Below, piece by piece: positions 52,590 through 61,196 of a stretch of DNA of 64,000 nt. The translations under genes and the position numbers were made by a program. Each line of letters opens with the position of its first letter. The stretch's first letter is position 1. The notes beneath the pieces were generated by a model. The model did not search any database, was not told the DNA's origin, and was given only the letters and a program-made list of their open reading frames with translations. Source of the stretch: Paraglaciecola algarum (GTDB lineage: Bacteria > Pseudomonadota > Gammaproteobacteria > Enterobacterales > Alteromonadaceae); NCBI RefSeq assembly GCF_021532655.1, contig NZ_JAKGAS010000003.1, forward strand, positions 310,001 through 374,000, in the 5' to 3' direction.

Positions 52590-53819
52590 ATGCTTACAGC
52601 ACCATTATTATTATTAGGCTCTATAAAAGAGCACCCATTTAGAATTATTATGTCCAAAATTAGTAATCGTTTCTGGTTCCAACTTCATGGTTGGTTTTCA
52701 CTTCCAATATGGCTCATATTTTGTTTTGTCTGCCTAACCGGAACAATTTCAGTTATTAGCCACGAATTAACTTGGCTAACTAATCCAGCTGCACGTGCAA
52801 GTAACCCACAAGATCTACCAGAAAAACCAACTGCAGAGTTAATTTCAGTTGTACAACAAGCTTATCCGACGGCAAATGTATCTATAGCATTGTCATTTGA
52901 GCCATATTTAGTTAACGCTATTGTGTTTAATGACAGTGATAAACCTGTCGCTGTTGCTTACGTGAACCAATACACAGGTGAGATCCAAGAAATCAATTTA
53001 GGCATCACCTTTATCAACTTTATGCGCTCGTTACACGGCTGGTTGTTATTCCCTTGGCAGCATAATTACAGTGTGGGTTATTACCTAGTATGTGCCATGG
53101 CAATAGTGATGTTAGGTGCGTTAGTGACAGGTTTGCTGGTGTATAAAAATTTCTGGCGAACTTTTACTCAACCCAAACTTCGCTTAAGCCAAGGTAAAAA
53201 AACATTACTCTCTGATTTACACAAATTAGCTGGTGTTTGGTCAATATGGTTTCTCATGTTGATGAGCTTGACTGGTTTATGGTATTTGGTTCAAGCCATC
53301 ATGTGGCATGCAGATATTGATATTGAACCCCACCCACCTACTGTAACAGTCGAACAATTACCTAAATTTGCTGAACAAACTGCCACTATGCCAATTTCAG
53401 CAACGGATGCATTTGAAATTGCCGAACAAAGGTTCCCTAATTTTAAAAGTACATACGCCATGTTGCCTGAACACAATCGAGATACTTATAAACTGTATGG
53501 TGATGGTGACTTTATTTTTTTCGATCAATATTCTTTAGGCGTCATGGTTAACCCTTGGACGGGTGAAATTGAAGATGAAAGGAATCCAGAAAAAATGGCA
53601 GCCTTAGAAACCTTAACCAATGTGGTTAATCCACTGCACTACGGCACCATAGGTGGTATTTGGACAAAGATAATTTGGTTTATATTTGGCGTGTTACTGA
53701 CAGGTATGTCGATCACTGGCTTTTTAATGTGGGGCACCAGAACCGTTAAAGCAGCCAGAAAACCGACTGTTGAATTAGACCATAACCAGCAAACATTCAT
53801 TCAACAGGAAACTCACTAA
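52590..53819 (+). CDS. PepSY-domain inner-membrane protein (ferric reductase-like)
   Basis: The frame has an ATG at 52590 with AAGG 8 bases upstream. An ATG at 52650 (MSKISNRFWFQLHGWF) fits the family start better but lacks a Shine-Dalgarno. The protein of about 390-409 residues has four membrane segments (for example LPIWLIFCFVCLTGT, and IIWFIFGVLLTGMSITGFLM) and PepSY-type periplasmic domains (VNQYTGEIQEINLG, VNPWTGEIEDERN). It fits the FoxB/PiuB type, partners of siderophore receptors thought to reduce and release iron. It shares a base with the next gene. Confidence 0.85.
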   Translation: MLTAPLLLLGSIKEHPFRIIMSKISNRFWFQLHGWFSLPIWLIFCFVCLTGTISVISHELTWLTNPAARASNPQDLPEKPTAELISVVQQAYPTANVSIALSFEPYLVNAIVFNDSDKPVAVAYVNQYTGEIQEINLGITFINFMRSLHGWLLFPWQHNYSVGYYLVCAMAIVMLGALVTGLLVYKNFWRTFTQPKLRLSQGKKTLLSDLHKLAGVWSIWFLMLMSLTGLWYLVQAIMWHADIDIEPHPPTVTVEQLPKFAEQTATMPISATDAFEIAEQRFPNFKSTYAMLPEHNRDTYKLYGDGDFIFFDQYSLGVMVNPWTGEIEDERNPEKMAALETLTNVVNPLHYGTIGGIWTKIIWFIFGVLLTGMSITGFLMWGTRTVKAARKPTVELDHNQQTFIQQETH

Positions 53820-54289
53820 TGGCGCGTACTACTCAATCATTCTGGGGCCGAAATAAATATGAAATTAACGGCCTCGTCTTAATTTTACCGCTTTACTTTT
53901 TGTACCAGTCATTAACGCCTGTTTTTCCAAAAGCTTGGGCCACTCAAAAAGTAGGAACCTTTGAAATAACCCCCACCCCTTACGACATGGATCAGCCATA
54001 TCAACATGAAGGACATTTCACTAAAGATTTTTTATTGATATTTAGCCAAGGTAAAGTGGCACACATTCGCCAAGCTTATTTTAATATCGGCGAAGCGCCT
54101 ATTCCCTTAGCTGAATTACAAACGGGTGATGAAGGCATACTGCATGGCAGCCAACATGGCCAAGAGGTACATGCTATTGCCCCCAAACTCATTAGTGCTG
54201 GCCATAAAGCTTGGCTCACCATAGAAAACTGGCAAGGCGAACAATTTATCACTAGCTGGGATATTCCACAGGAATTACAACAAAATTAA
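53819..54289 (+). CDS. Small membrane protein partner of the PepSY protein
   Basis: The 156-residue protein starts on the last base of the PepSY stop codon. It has one membrane segment (INGLVLILPLYFLYQSL) and a periplasmic C-terminal domain (FEITPTPYDMDQPYQHEGHF, FNIGEAPIPLAELQTGD). I do not recognise a named family, but homologous small genes typically follow PepSY genes in TonB receptor clusters. It probably works in the same uptake step. Confidence 0.65.
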   Translation: MARTTQSFWGRNKYEINGLVLILPLYFLYQSLTPVFPKAWATQKVGTFEITPTPYDMDQPYQHEGHFTKDFLLIFSQGKVAHIRQAYFNIGEAPIPLAELQTGDEGILHGSQHGQEVHAIAPKLISAGHKAWLTIENWQGEQFITSWDIPQELQQN

Positions 54290-54313
54290 TAAGCCTAACT
54301 TGCGACGAATAGC

Positions 54314-55246
54314 TTATAACACCACGCCGACATCTAATTTATTTTTTTCAGTCACTCTACGCGCGTGTTCTTGTTTAGCCGCATTTAACAACTCTTGAGC
54401 AAAAGAAGAGTGCTGCATAATATGTTGATTTTTGTCTGTAGCTGTTACTGAGTCATTGTAATTCTTGCAACGTACTTCTAATCTGGGAAAGCTATCTAAA
54501 GCTTCTTCGCTATGGTCAAACTTTACTCGGCACTTTTGCTTGGGGTCGTTAAATTTAAATAGATAATAAATCCAGCCATCATCAGCAAAGCTATCATCCA
54601 AGTCTACGGATTTTGGTTGCCACTGCTGAGTGTAAAAATCAATAATTTTTTGCATCTTTACTGGTGTTTGATCATGTAAGATTTGCACAAGTTCGAGCTC
54701 TATTAGCGTGCCAAACGCTGGCACCATATTAAAATTTAACTCCAATAATTTAGGTAGGTTTAATTTATCAAAATAAGGTGCGACTAATTTAGTGTGGTTA
54801 GCTATTAAGTTTTGATAATTGCTACGTTTTTTTACGCTTAGTTTTTGGTATTCCTCGCTCTCTTGCTGATTAACTAAAAAGGCTTGCACATCTGTTTGAG
54901 TATAATGACTGAGCATGCAATACAAATTTTCATATTGATATAATTCGGGCTTTTCTACTTGGGGTAATACAGATTCAATCAAGTCGGATAGGTAGCCATA
55001 TTCATCTATTCCCTGCATCATCTCCAATTTTCCACTCAGTGCTGATTTCACCGCTGAGCGTACTTCAAAATAAGAACGGCCTGTTGATTTAGGGCAAATA
55101 TCGGCCAGTCTCCATTGTTCAAACGCTTTGGGGCTAATATTTAAGTTTTCGTAAAAGGTGTCTGACATGTTAAAGCCAGAAAACTTGATATCTGCAAACA
55201 CATTGCTACTACACAAGGCAATTAGCCCAAACAATACAAAACGCAC
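54314..55246 (-). CDS. Secreted protein of unknown function
   Basis: The 310-residue protein has a signal peptide (FVLFGLIALCSSNVFA, cleavage before DIKFS). The mature part is largely helical and carries several Cys (DICPKSTGR, YCMLSHYTQ, QKCRVKFD, VRCKNYND), suggesting disulfides. I recognise no domain. It is convergent with the PepSY-linked gene. Confidence 0.6.
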   Translation of the reverse strand: MRFVLFGLIALCSSNVFADIKFSGFNMSDTFYENLNISPKAFEQWRLADICPKSTGRSYFEVRSAVKSALSGKLEMMQGIDEYGYLSDLIESVLPQVEKPELYQYENLYCMLSHYTQTDVQAFLVNQQESEEYQKLSVKKRSNYQNLIANHTKLVAPYFDKLNLPKLLELNFNMVPAFGTLIELELVQILHDQTPVKMQKIIDFYTQQWQPKSVDLDDSFADDGWIYYLFKFNDPKQKCRVKFDHSEEALDSFPRLEVRCKNYNDSVTATDKNQHIMQHSSFAQELLNAAKQEHARRVTEKNKLDVGVVL

Positions 55247-55395
55247 GTTAACCCTTAATAACTGAATTTTTAAAATGTAATATATACGAGAAAAAATCAG
55301 AACAATAGTTTGATAAACATAAATTTATAACTTTATTAATAAAAAATACTAGGCTATTTTCCAATTGAAATACAAGAACTAAATAAGGTATTAAT

Positions 55396-55686
55396 ATGCC
55401 CCATCTCACCATAGTCGCGAATATTACTGCAAAGGCTGATAAAGTTGAATTGGTTAAAAATGAGCTGCTAAAACTAGTTCAACCTAGTCTAAAAGACGCT
55501 GGTTGTATAAATTACGTTCTACATCAAGATAACGTTAACCCTACGCTATTTATGTTTTATGAGAACTGGCAAACCCGAGAATTGTGGCAAGAACATATGA
55601 ATACATCTCATGTAAAAGCCCTTAACGAGGCAACGGAAGGGGCTATTGAACATGTGAGTTTACAGGAAATGACAGGGATAGAATAA
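55396..55686 (+). CDS. ABM-domain monooxygenase-like protein
   Basis: The 96-residue protein is a single ABM (antibiotic biosynthesis monooxygenase) ferredoxin-like domain. The hallmark segments are LTIVANITAKADKVELVKNE, DAGCINYVLHQDN and FMFYENWQTRELWQEHMNT. It probably acts as a dimer, as a quinol monooxygenase or haem-degrading type. It is monocistronic. No haem-ligand evidence was seen. Confidence 0.82.
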   Translation: MPHLTIVANITAKADKVELVKNELLKLVQPSLKDAGCINYVLHQDNVNPTLFMFYENWQTRELWQEHMNTSHVKALNEATEGAIEHVSLQEMTGIE

Positions 55687-55740
55687 ACACCTCACCTACT
55701 GTTTGTATTTACTGTAATGGTCAAGTATTCATGCAGATTC

Positions 55741-55911
55741 TTAGGAACATTGCAATAATTCCATCGCGTATTGTACTAGTGAGATATTTCCCAGTTTATA
55801 ATATCTTCGCTTCTGATTAAAAAATGGTTCAATGTAATCAATAATATCAGCTTGTGCTTGATGGCGAGTTTCAAAAAGACTTAATCTACGTTCTAGGACT
55901 TTGAAATAGCA
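55741..55911 (-). pseudogene. IS3-family transposase (OrfB) C-terminal remnant
   Basis: The minus strand translates as a 56-codon relic (FKVLERRLSLFETRHQAQAD, then YIEPFFNQKRRYYKLGNISL) ending at a stop at 55741. It matches the C-terminus of IS3 integrase-core transposases (YIE.F.N.KRR...LG..SP). Stop codon 55912-55914 truncates it. Nothing else was recognised in 55687-56125 apart from the repeat at 55957. Confidence 0.75.
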
Positions 55912-55956
55912 CTAGCTGTCTTTAATACAGAGCTGTCAATAATGCGCCTTGTTTAA

Positions 55957-56007
55957 GCCTTTTTAAACTCTCGCTCAGAGGCTACTTATTAGGGTAAATT
56001 GGTATTA
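55957..56007. repeat. Partial inverted copy of the MITE-type end
   Basis: Its reverse complement (TACCAAT...CTGAGCGAGAGTTTAAAAAG) matches the left end of the element at 58654 (TACCAAT...CTCAGCGAGAGTTTAAAAAG). The two lie in inverted orientation on either side of the cti gene. Confidence 0.6.
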
Positions 56008-56125
56008 GTCTAGCCTAGATTTTGAGTGTCTTTAGCCATTTGTATAGACTTAGCTTCAACTTCAGGCGAGACTTTATTTTTCAATTACTAATTTAACCTA
56101 AGTTTTCAAGTCTTATTCATACTGA

Positions 56126-58528
56126 TTATCGGTTTTCGAGTCGATTATAATCTAACCAACCACCTTCTATAGGATTTTGTTCCATGAAGGTATAGTTAAT
56201 TTTATCACTAAACTCCCAGAAGTTTTTGTCTGTACGGCGTACCCCAAATGAATCCAGGAATGCAGCGTAATCTTGTTCGGTAGAAATTTGTTGAGCTTTG
56301 GCAACCATTTTAGCTAGGTCTGATTCTTTTACCCGCCAAAATGCATCTGGGTAGCTACCCAGTAAACCATGAACAAGCGTGACATTATCATTTTTAGGAT
56401 CGCGATTATCTTCTTCACTAAACAGACTATTAACATTGAAATGAGCACTGTTACGTACCAAGGTAAAAATTTCAGTATGTTCGCTACCCTTTGGCTCCAC
56501 CATAATCATGCTCAACTCAGGTAAAATCGAAGCCCCCATACCTTTAATATTATTAAGCTGTTGTAACAAGGCTTGACTGTTGCTGCTTAAATCACTGTCC
56601 TGTATTTTAAATTTTGTTGGTTGTACTTTTGTGACTCGTTTAGCAAATATCTCGAATAGTTCTTTTTTATGCTCAGTGGTTTTAAAATCTATAGCTGTGG
56701 GTTGTTCAAAAGGAGTGATTTTACCTTCTACAAAAGACGTTAATTCTGGACTGGCTTTTTGATACCAAGACGCTAGCTCTGTGCGGCGGGTTTTAGCTGG
56801 CATATAAGCCAAGAAATTAGACTCTCCTTCTATACGTAAAAAATCCATATATAAACGGGTCATTAACTGATGACCGTAATTGCCATACACATCAAAACCA
56901 GCAACCAGCAGATAATGAATTCGTTCAAGCAAAGCATAATCAATGACCCAGGCCGTTTTAGGTTGCTTTCCAACTAAACCTTTAACCACAGTGGCATTAT
57001 CAAAATGTCGAAAAACAGTTAGGGTGGCATTGTCATTTTCACCGTCACCATCCCAAATATCATTAGCAGTAAAATGCTGGCCATCTTCTAGGGTTTCCGT
57101 CATAAAAGTATGCCTAGCTCGCATATAATCGCCTTGGTGTGACGCATATTCAAGCCAACCAACAGCAAATGCTGTGCTGTCTTTTTCTGCAGGGAGATGT
57201 AAATTATCTTGTTGAGAAAGGTAGAATTCATTAACTTTGGAAGAAGTGGCTAGTTCAGGTTTAATAAAATATACCCAGAATCTATCATTAATCACATTTA
57301 ACGCTACCTGGCCACGACAAACCGGCCCCTTGATGTACCCCATAATGGTATTTTGTGCCCGTTCCAACATAAAACGATATCTAGCATTGACTGGCAATTG
57401 TGTAAAAGCAGTCAATGGATTAGCTGCTACCTCAGGTTTATAACTAGGTAATTTTTTTACCGTATACTCAGCATCCACAAACCACTTCTGCCATTTGTCA
57501 GTTAATTCCTGATGAATGGCGTATGGTTGATGTGCCTTAGCTACAATAGTCGAATGCACTGCTTGTAGGCGGTAATACACACGCTGAACACCCGGCTCAT
57601 CAAAAGGACGACGAGTGGCAATTGGTACTATAGGTTCTCCTGATGGAGTTTTAGAACGCACTAAATTAAAAAATTGCGGCTGGGTATCGTCCTCGGTCAA
57701 CTCACTAAAATACAGATGTGAGCTAAATAAATGCTCGTAAATATAACGCGCACTCAACTGCATTTTTAGGTTTTTGGCATTAAGAAAAGCTTCTAGTTTA
57801 TCTGCTGCTTTTTGCAAAGTGGCAGATATCGGAGCTGGCCCAGGCATATGAGCCCCATCTTCAATCCATCCCATTAAAATATTATGTTCTTTGTCAGTTA
57901 ACTCTGGCAACGCATAAGGCATACCCGCATACGGCTGATTTTTAGCATAGCTAGGATATTCCTCCATTGTTGGACAGCTTTGGCTGCGATCAATACTCAC
58001 ATCAAACCGTTGGTCTAATAATTTACCATCGGGTTGTGGATATTCTTGTTTCAAGGTCAACATTTTTGCTAAAACAGAAGCCTGCGTATTGGCTTGAGAT
58101 GTTTGCTCCCTTTCATTTAAAACAGGATAAAACCCACGTTCTCGCCATTTAGGAGTAGTTAAAGTATCAATAAATAATCGCTGTGGTGTAGCAGCTAAAA
58201 TACGATCTCCATGATAAACCTTTGCTTTATTTGCCCCCCGCTCAATTCCTTCTGGTGAGGTCATTTTCAACTGGCAAGGCGCATCATAACAAGCATGACA
58301 CACAACGCAGCGCCCCTCAATGATCGGTGCTACCTGTTCCACATAAAGTAAATTTGTAGGGCTATCATTGGTAGGCTGTAAAGTTTCCGGTAACTTGCGG
58401 TTACTGGTATTCTCTTGGCCATATAAACTGTTTAAGTCTAGGTTGACAATAGTGGCACAACCAGAACAGATGAGAATAATAAAAATAAGGATTTTAATAG
58501 GCTTAATATATATATCTTGCATGGGCAT
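56126..58528 (-). CDS. cti: Fatty acid cis/trans isomerase
   Basis: The 800-residue protein matches Cti. It has an N-terminal export or lipoprotein-like segment (ILIFIILICSGC) and a haem-type CVVCHACYDAPCQLK motif at about 74-88. The family block LFIDTLTTPKWRERGFYPVL also occurs. The periplasmic c-type cytochrome converts cis- to trans-unsaturated fatty acids in membrane phospholipids, an emergency response to solvents and heat. It is monocistronic and flanked by mobile-element remnants. Confidence 0.9.
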   Translation of the reverse strand: MPMQDIYIKPIKILIFIILICSGCATIVNLDLNSLYGQENTSNRKLPETLQPTNDSPTNLLYVEQVAPIIEGRCVVCHACYDAPCQLKMTSPEGIERGANKAKVYHGDRILAATPQRLFIDTLTTPKWRERGFYPVLNEREQTSQANTQASVLAKMLTLKQEYPQPDGKLLDQRFDVSIDRSQSCPTMEEYPSYAKNQPYAGMPYALPELTDKEHNILMGWIEDGAHMPGPAPISATLQKAADKLEAFLNAKNLKMQLSARYIYEHLFSSHLYFSELTEDDTQPQFFNLVRSKTPSGEPIVPIATRRPFDEPGVQRVYYRLQAVHSTIVAKAHQPYAIHQELTDKWQKWFVDAEYTVKKLPSYKPEVAANPLTAFTQLPVNARYRFMLERAQNTIMGYIKGPVCRGQVALNVINDRFWVYFIKPELATSSKVNEFYLSQQDNLHLPAEKDSTAFAVGWLEYASHQGDYMRARHTFMTETLEDGQHFTANDIWDGDGENDNATLTVFRHFDNATVVKGLVGKQPKTAWVIDYALLERIHYLLVAGFDVYGNYGHQLMTRLYMDFLRIEGESNFLAYMPAKTRRTELASWYQKASPELTSFVEGKITPFEQPTAIDFKTTEHKKELFEIFAKRVTKVQPTKFKIQDSDLSSNSQALLQQLNNIKGMGASILPELSMIMVEPKGSEHTEIFTLVRNSAHFNVNSLFSEEDNRDPKNDNVTLVHGLLGSYPDAFWRVKESDLAKMVAKAQQISTEQDYAAFLDSFGVRRTDKNFWEFSDKINYTFMEQNPIEGGWLDYNRLENR

Positions 58529-58653
58529 AGTTTTTGAGAATTCTATAACAAGGATTTAAAAAATTTCTGATAATTAACAGTGTACTACATGCACTAGCAG
58601 GATGTTCTAGTAGAAATACATCCCCGCACATAATTATGTACTAAGCTTATACC

Positions 58654-58774
58654 AATATAGGTAAATAATTGGCTACTCAGCGAGAGTTTAAAAAGAAACA
58701 ACCATTACTACATAGCGATGCCTTGATCAAAAACCGCTGTACGCATTCTGAGTGACTACTTATTTACCTATATT
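58654..58774. repeat. MITE-like element (121 bp) with 27-bp inverted ends
   Basis: The 27-bp ends (AATATAGGTAAATAATTGGC.. and ..TACTTATTTACCTATATT) are inverted repeats matching at 23 of 27 positions. The interior has no gene. A partial, inverted relative lies at 55957-56007. Confidence 0.7.
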
Positions 58775-58812
58775 GCTACTAGAGCTATTCACCGACATGG
58801 AACGCATTGAAT

Positions 58813-59706
58813 ATGACTTCATCAACAAACTGCAAATTATTGTTAATTACTTTCTTATTATCTACGCTAATGCTGTTATCTACTCTTAGTCAGGCTAATG
58901 TCGCTGAGAACACCCAAGATACAAGTTATCAACAATTCGCCACTCGTTATCAAGATAAAACTCAGGTAGACGACTATTGGATCAGTGAAAAACTCGATGG
59001 TATTCGCGCTCGCTGGAATGGCTCTATACTCATCACTCGAAATGGTAATAAAATCCATGCACCCAATTGGTTTGTAAAAGACCTTCCTGCGCAAATTTTA
59101 GATGGCGAGTTATGGCTAGGGCGCAACAGTTTTGAACAAACGACCTCAATCGTTTTACGGGACACGCCCAACCAAGATTGGCAAAAAATAAAATTTATGC
59201 TGTTTGACTTGCCTGCACATACCGGTAACTTTAATCAGCGTTTATCTGCTATGCAAAGTTTAGTAAACAAAGTATCTAGCCCCTATTTACAGGTTATTCC
59301 ACAATTTAGGCTAAACAGCCAAAAGCAATTAATGCACACCTTAGATGAGTTAGTTGCCCAAGGCGCCGAAGGACTCATGCTACATCATCAAAACGCTTAT
59401 TATCAAGATGGGCGCAGCTCACACCTAGTTAAACTAAAGAAGCATCAAGATGCCGAAGCAAGTGTCATCGCCCATATTCCAGGCAAAGGAAAATACAAAA
59501 ATATGTTGGGTTCCTTGTTGGTTGAGCTGGTTGACTCAGAACAAAACAAACAAGGCCTACAGTTTAAAATTGGTACAGGTTTTACCGATGCTCAAAGGCA
59601 AACCCCACCAGCCATTGGCAGCGTAATTACCTTTAAATATTATGGATATACGGCCAGAGGCATTCCCCGTTTTGCGAGTTTTTTACGGGTAAGGCAAAGT
59701 GAGTGA
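58813..59706 (+). CDS. ligE: Exported ATP-dependent DNA ligase (LigE type)
   Basis: I start at ATG 58813; a TTG lies two codons earlier. The 297-residue protein has a signal peptide (LLLITFLLSTLMLLSTLSQA). A compact ligase follows: motif I SEKLDGIRARW with the adenylated Lys, motif III FMLFDLPAH, motif IV AEGLMLHH and motif V SHLVKLK, then the OB-fold domain. Periplasmic LigE enzymes of marine bacteria are proposed to repair or join incoming DNA in natural transformation. It is monocistronic. Confidence 0.9.
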   Translation: MTSSTNCKLLLITFLLSTLMLLSTLSQANVAENTQDTSYQQFATRYQDKTQVDDYWISEKLDGIRARWNGSILITRNGNKIHAPNWFVKDLPAQILDGELWLGRNSFEQTTSIVLRDTPNQDWQKIKFMLFDLPAHTGNFNQRLSAMQSLVNKVSSPYLQVIPQFRLNSQKQLMHTLDELVAQGAEGLMLHHQNAYYQDGRSSHLVKLKKHQDAEASVIAHIPGKGKYKNMLGSLLVELVDSEQNKQGLQFKIGTGFTDAQRQTPPAIGSVITFKYYGYTARGIPRFASFLRVRQSE

Positions 59707-60010
59707 AAGAAGAAAAAAATAATTTTTACCACAGAGGGCTCGGAGGAAAAGCACATAAAACAAAAGAAGTTAAATTGGACTAAAATAGTTTATTTAGACA
59801 CCCAAAATAATAAAGTATTCAATTGTTGTGAAATCAACAAGTAGAATGTAGGTAAATCCGTGCTTTTTAAGGTGTCAAAATGAAAAGTTTGAGAGCACTT
59901 GGGTGCCAATGTATTTCTAACTATTTACAATGAGGTTCAGTTCAAATTTCAAGCAACATAAATAGCGCTTTAATTAGCGGGTAGTAGATTAAGTCAATTC
60001 GGGCTGTGGC
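59707..60010. other. Gene-free stretch with repeat fragments next to the RAYT gene
   Basis: Nothing coding was seen. It contains an inverted fragment of unit B (ACCACAGAGGGCTCGGAGG, near 59729) and the motif GACACCCA (near 59799) with an inverted TGGGTGCC (near 59903). These bracket a segment before the transposase-like gene at 60011. Confidence 0.5.
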
Positions 60011-60991
60011 TTAAGCGTTTTGCAGTAAAGCTCTGGCCTTTGCCATCCCTCGTATTCGTTGATGGTCTGTGTGATTTTTAAATTGTTGTAACATATGTTC
60101 GCTACCTACAGCGATATTAAAGTGTTTCTCGAATTCTGTGGTCAGCGTCAACCATTGTTCTGAATTAAGTCCAAGTTTTGCTAATATTGGGCTAAGGTGA
60201 TGATCTATATAGCTAGCTTTACCTTCTCGGATACACCGACCGGTTGAATCAACCAATTCACAGTAATCAATCAAACTATAAACAATGCCTTTTGACATAT
60301 TTTGTCTGTGATTGCCTGCAAACCGCATCAGCGTTTTAGGTTGTTCGCCTTTGATAAGCGAGTGAATTCGGGATTGAATGCTAGTGTATTTTGATGTTTC
60401 CGGTGCGCTTTCCATCTTGGCGCGAATGGGATTTAAATCCATATAGGCCATACAGGCTAGCACTGCAGTTTCATCTAGAAGTGCTTGAGATTTGAATCGC
60501 CCTTCCCAAAATCTACCGGTGCAATCATCTTCTTTATTGGCTTCACGGGCTATGTGCTCATTGAGATTACTCATCAGCCAACTGATGTCGTATAAACGCT
60601 GGCGATAAACCTCAACGGTATCTTCTAAGCTGAGCCATTCATCACGACTGAGTTTATCCCCTCGATGAAATTTTTGACTTAATAACGTGCCTTGATAAAG
60701 CTGCTGCCAGCGAAATATCACCTCCTTCATAGACCAGCTTTCAGCTAATTCTTTATCTACACACAGCACCACATGAGTATGATTAGCCATGACCGCATAC
60801 GCACAAATGTCAATGGCAAATACAGAGGCTAAAAACAATAAACGTTCCTCTACCCACCCTCGGCGATGCTCGTAACTATTACCAGTAAATTTATCTATCC
60901 CACACAAAAAAGAGCGACGCACACAGCGAGAAACACAATGGTAATAAGGGGTGTCGATTAAACTGATTTGGTTTTTACGTGGTTGAGGCAT
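60011..60991 (-). CDS. REP-associated tyrosine transposase (RAYT, Y1/IS200-like)
   Basis: The 326-residue protein starts MPQPRKNQISLIDTPYYHCV, the opening of the IS200/RAYT Y1 family. The HUH motif is present as NHTHVVLCV, and the catalytic Tyr is expected in the CAYMDLNPIRA-like helix (here CMAYMDLNPIRA). No flanking insertion ends with subterminal hairpins were recognised, so it is more likely a single-copy, domesticated RAYT than a mobile IS. It may have spread the hairpin repeats seen in the window; this link is unproven. Confidence 0.85.
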   Translation of the reverse strand: MPQPRKNQISLIDTPYYHCVSRCVRRSFLCGIDKFTGNSYEHRRGWVEERLLFLASVFAIDICAYAVMANHTHVVLCVDKELAESWSMKEVIFRWQQLYQGTLLSQKFHRGDKLSRDEWLSLEDTVEVYRQRLYDISWLMSNLNEHIAREANKEDDCTGRFWEGRFKSQALLDETAVLACMAYMDLNPIRAKMESAPETSKYTSIQSRIHSLIKGEQPKTLMRFAGNHRQNMSKGIVYSLIDYCELVDSTGRCIREGKASYIDHHLSPILAKLGLNSEQWLTLTTEFEKHFNIAVGSEHMLQQFKNHTDHQRIRGMAKARALLQNA

Positions 60992-61196
60992 TACAGACCA
61001 TCCTTGGTTGTCCGACTACCTTAAAGTTTAGGACAAAGCTGCTAATTTGCTACTTTTTAAAAATGGGTGTCATCATAGTGCTTTAAAATTCTTCGCTTCC
61101 TTGTACATACGTATTCACAAACTCTAAATCACCACAGCTGATTAAATATTCGCTAATATTACAATAACCGTACTTAACCAGACGCGACCTAACCTT

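Noticed and set aside
60011..60991. Complete IS200/IS605 insertion sequence
   Set aside because: No subterminal hairpin ends or companion TnpB were found; RAYT-type protein features fit better.
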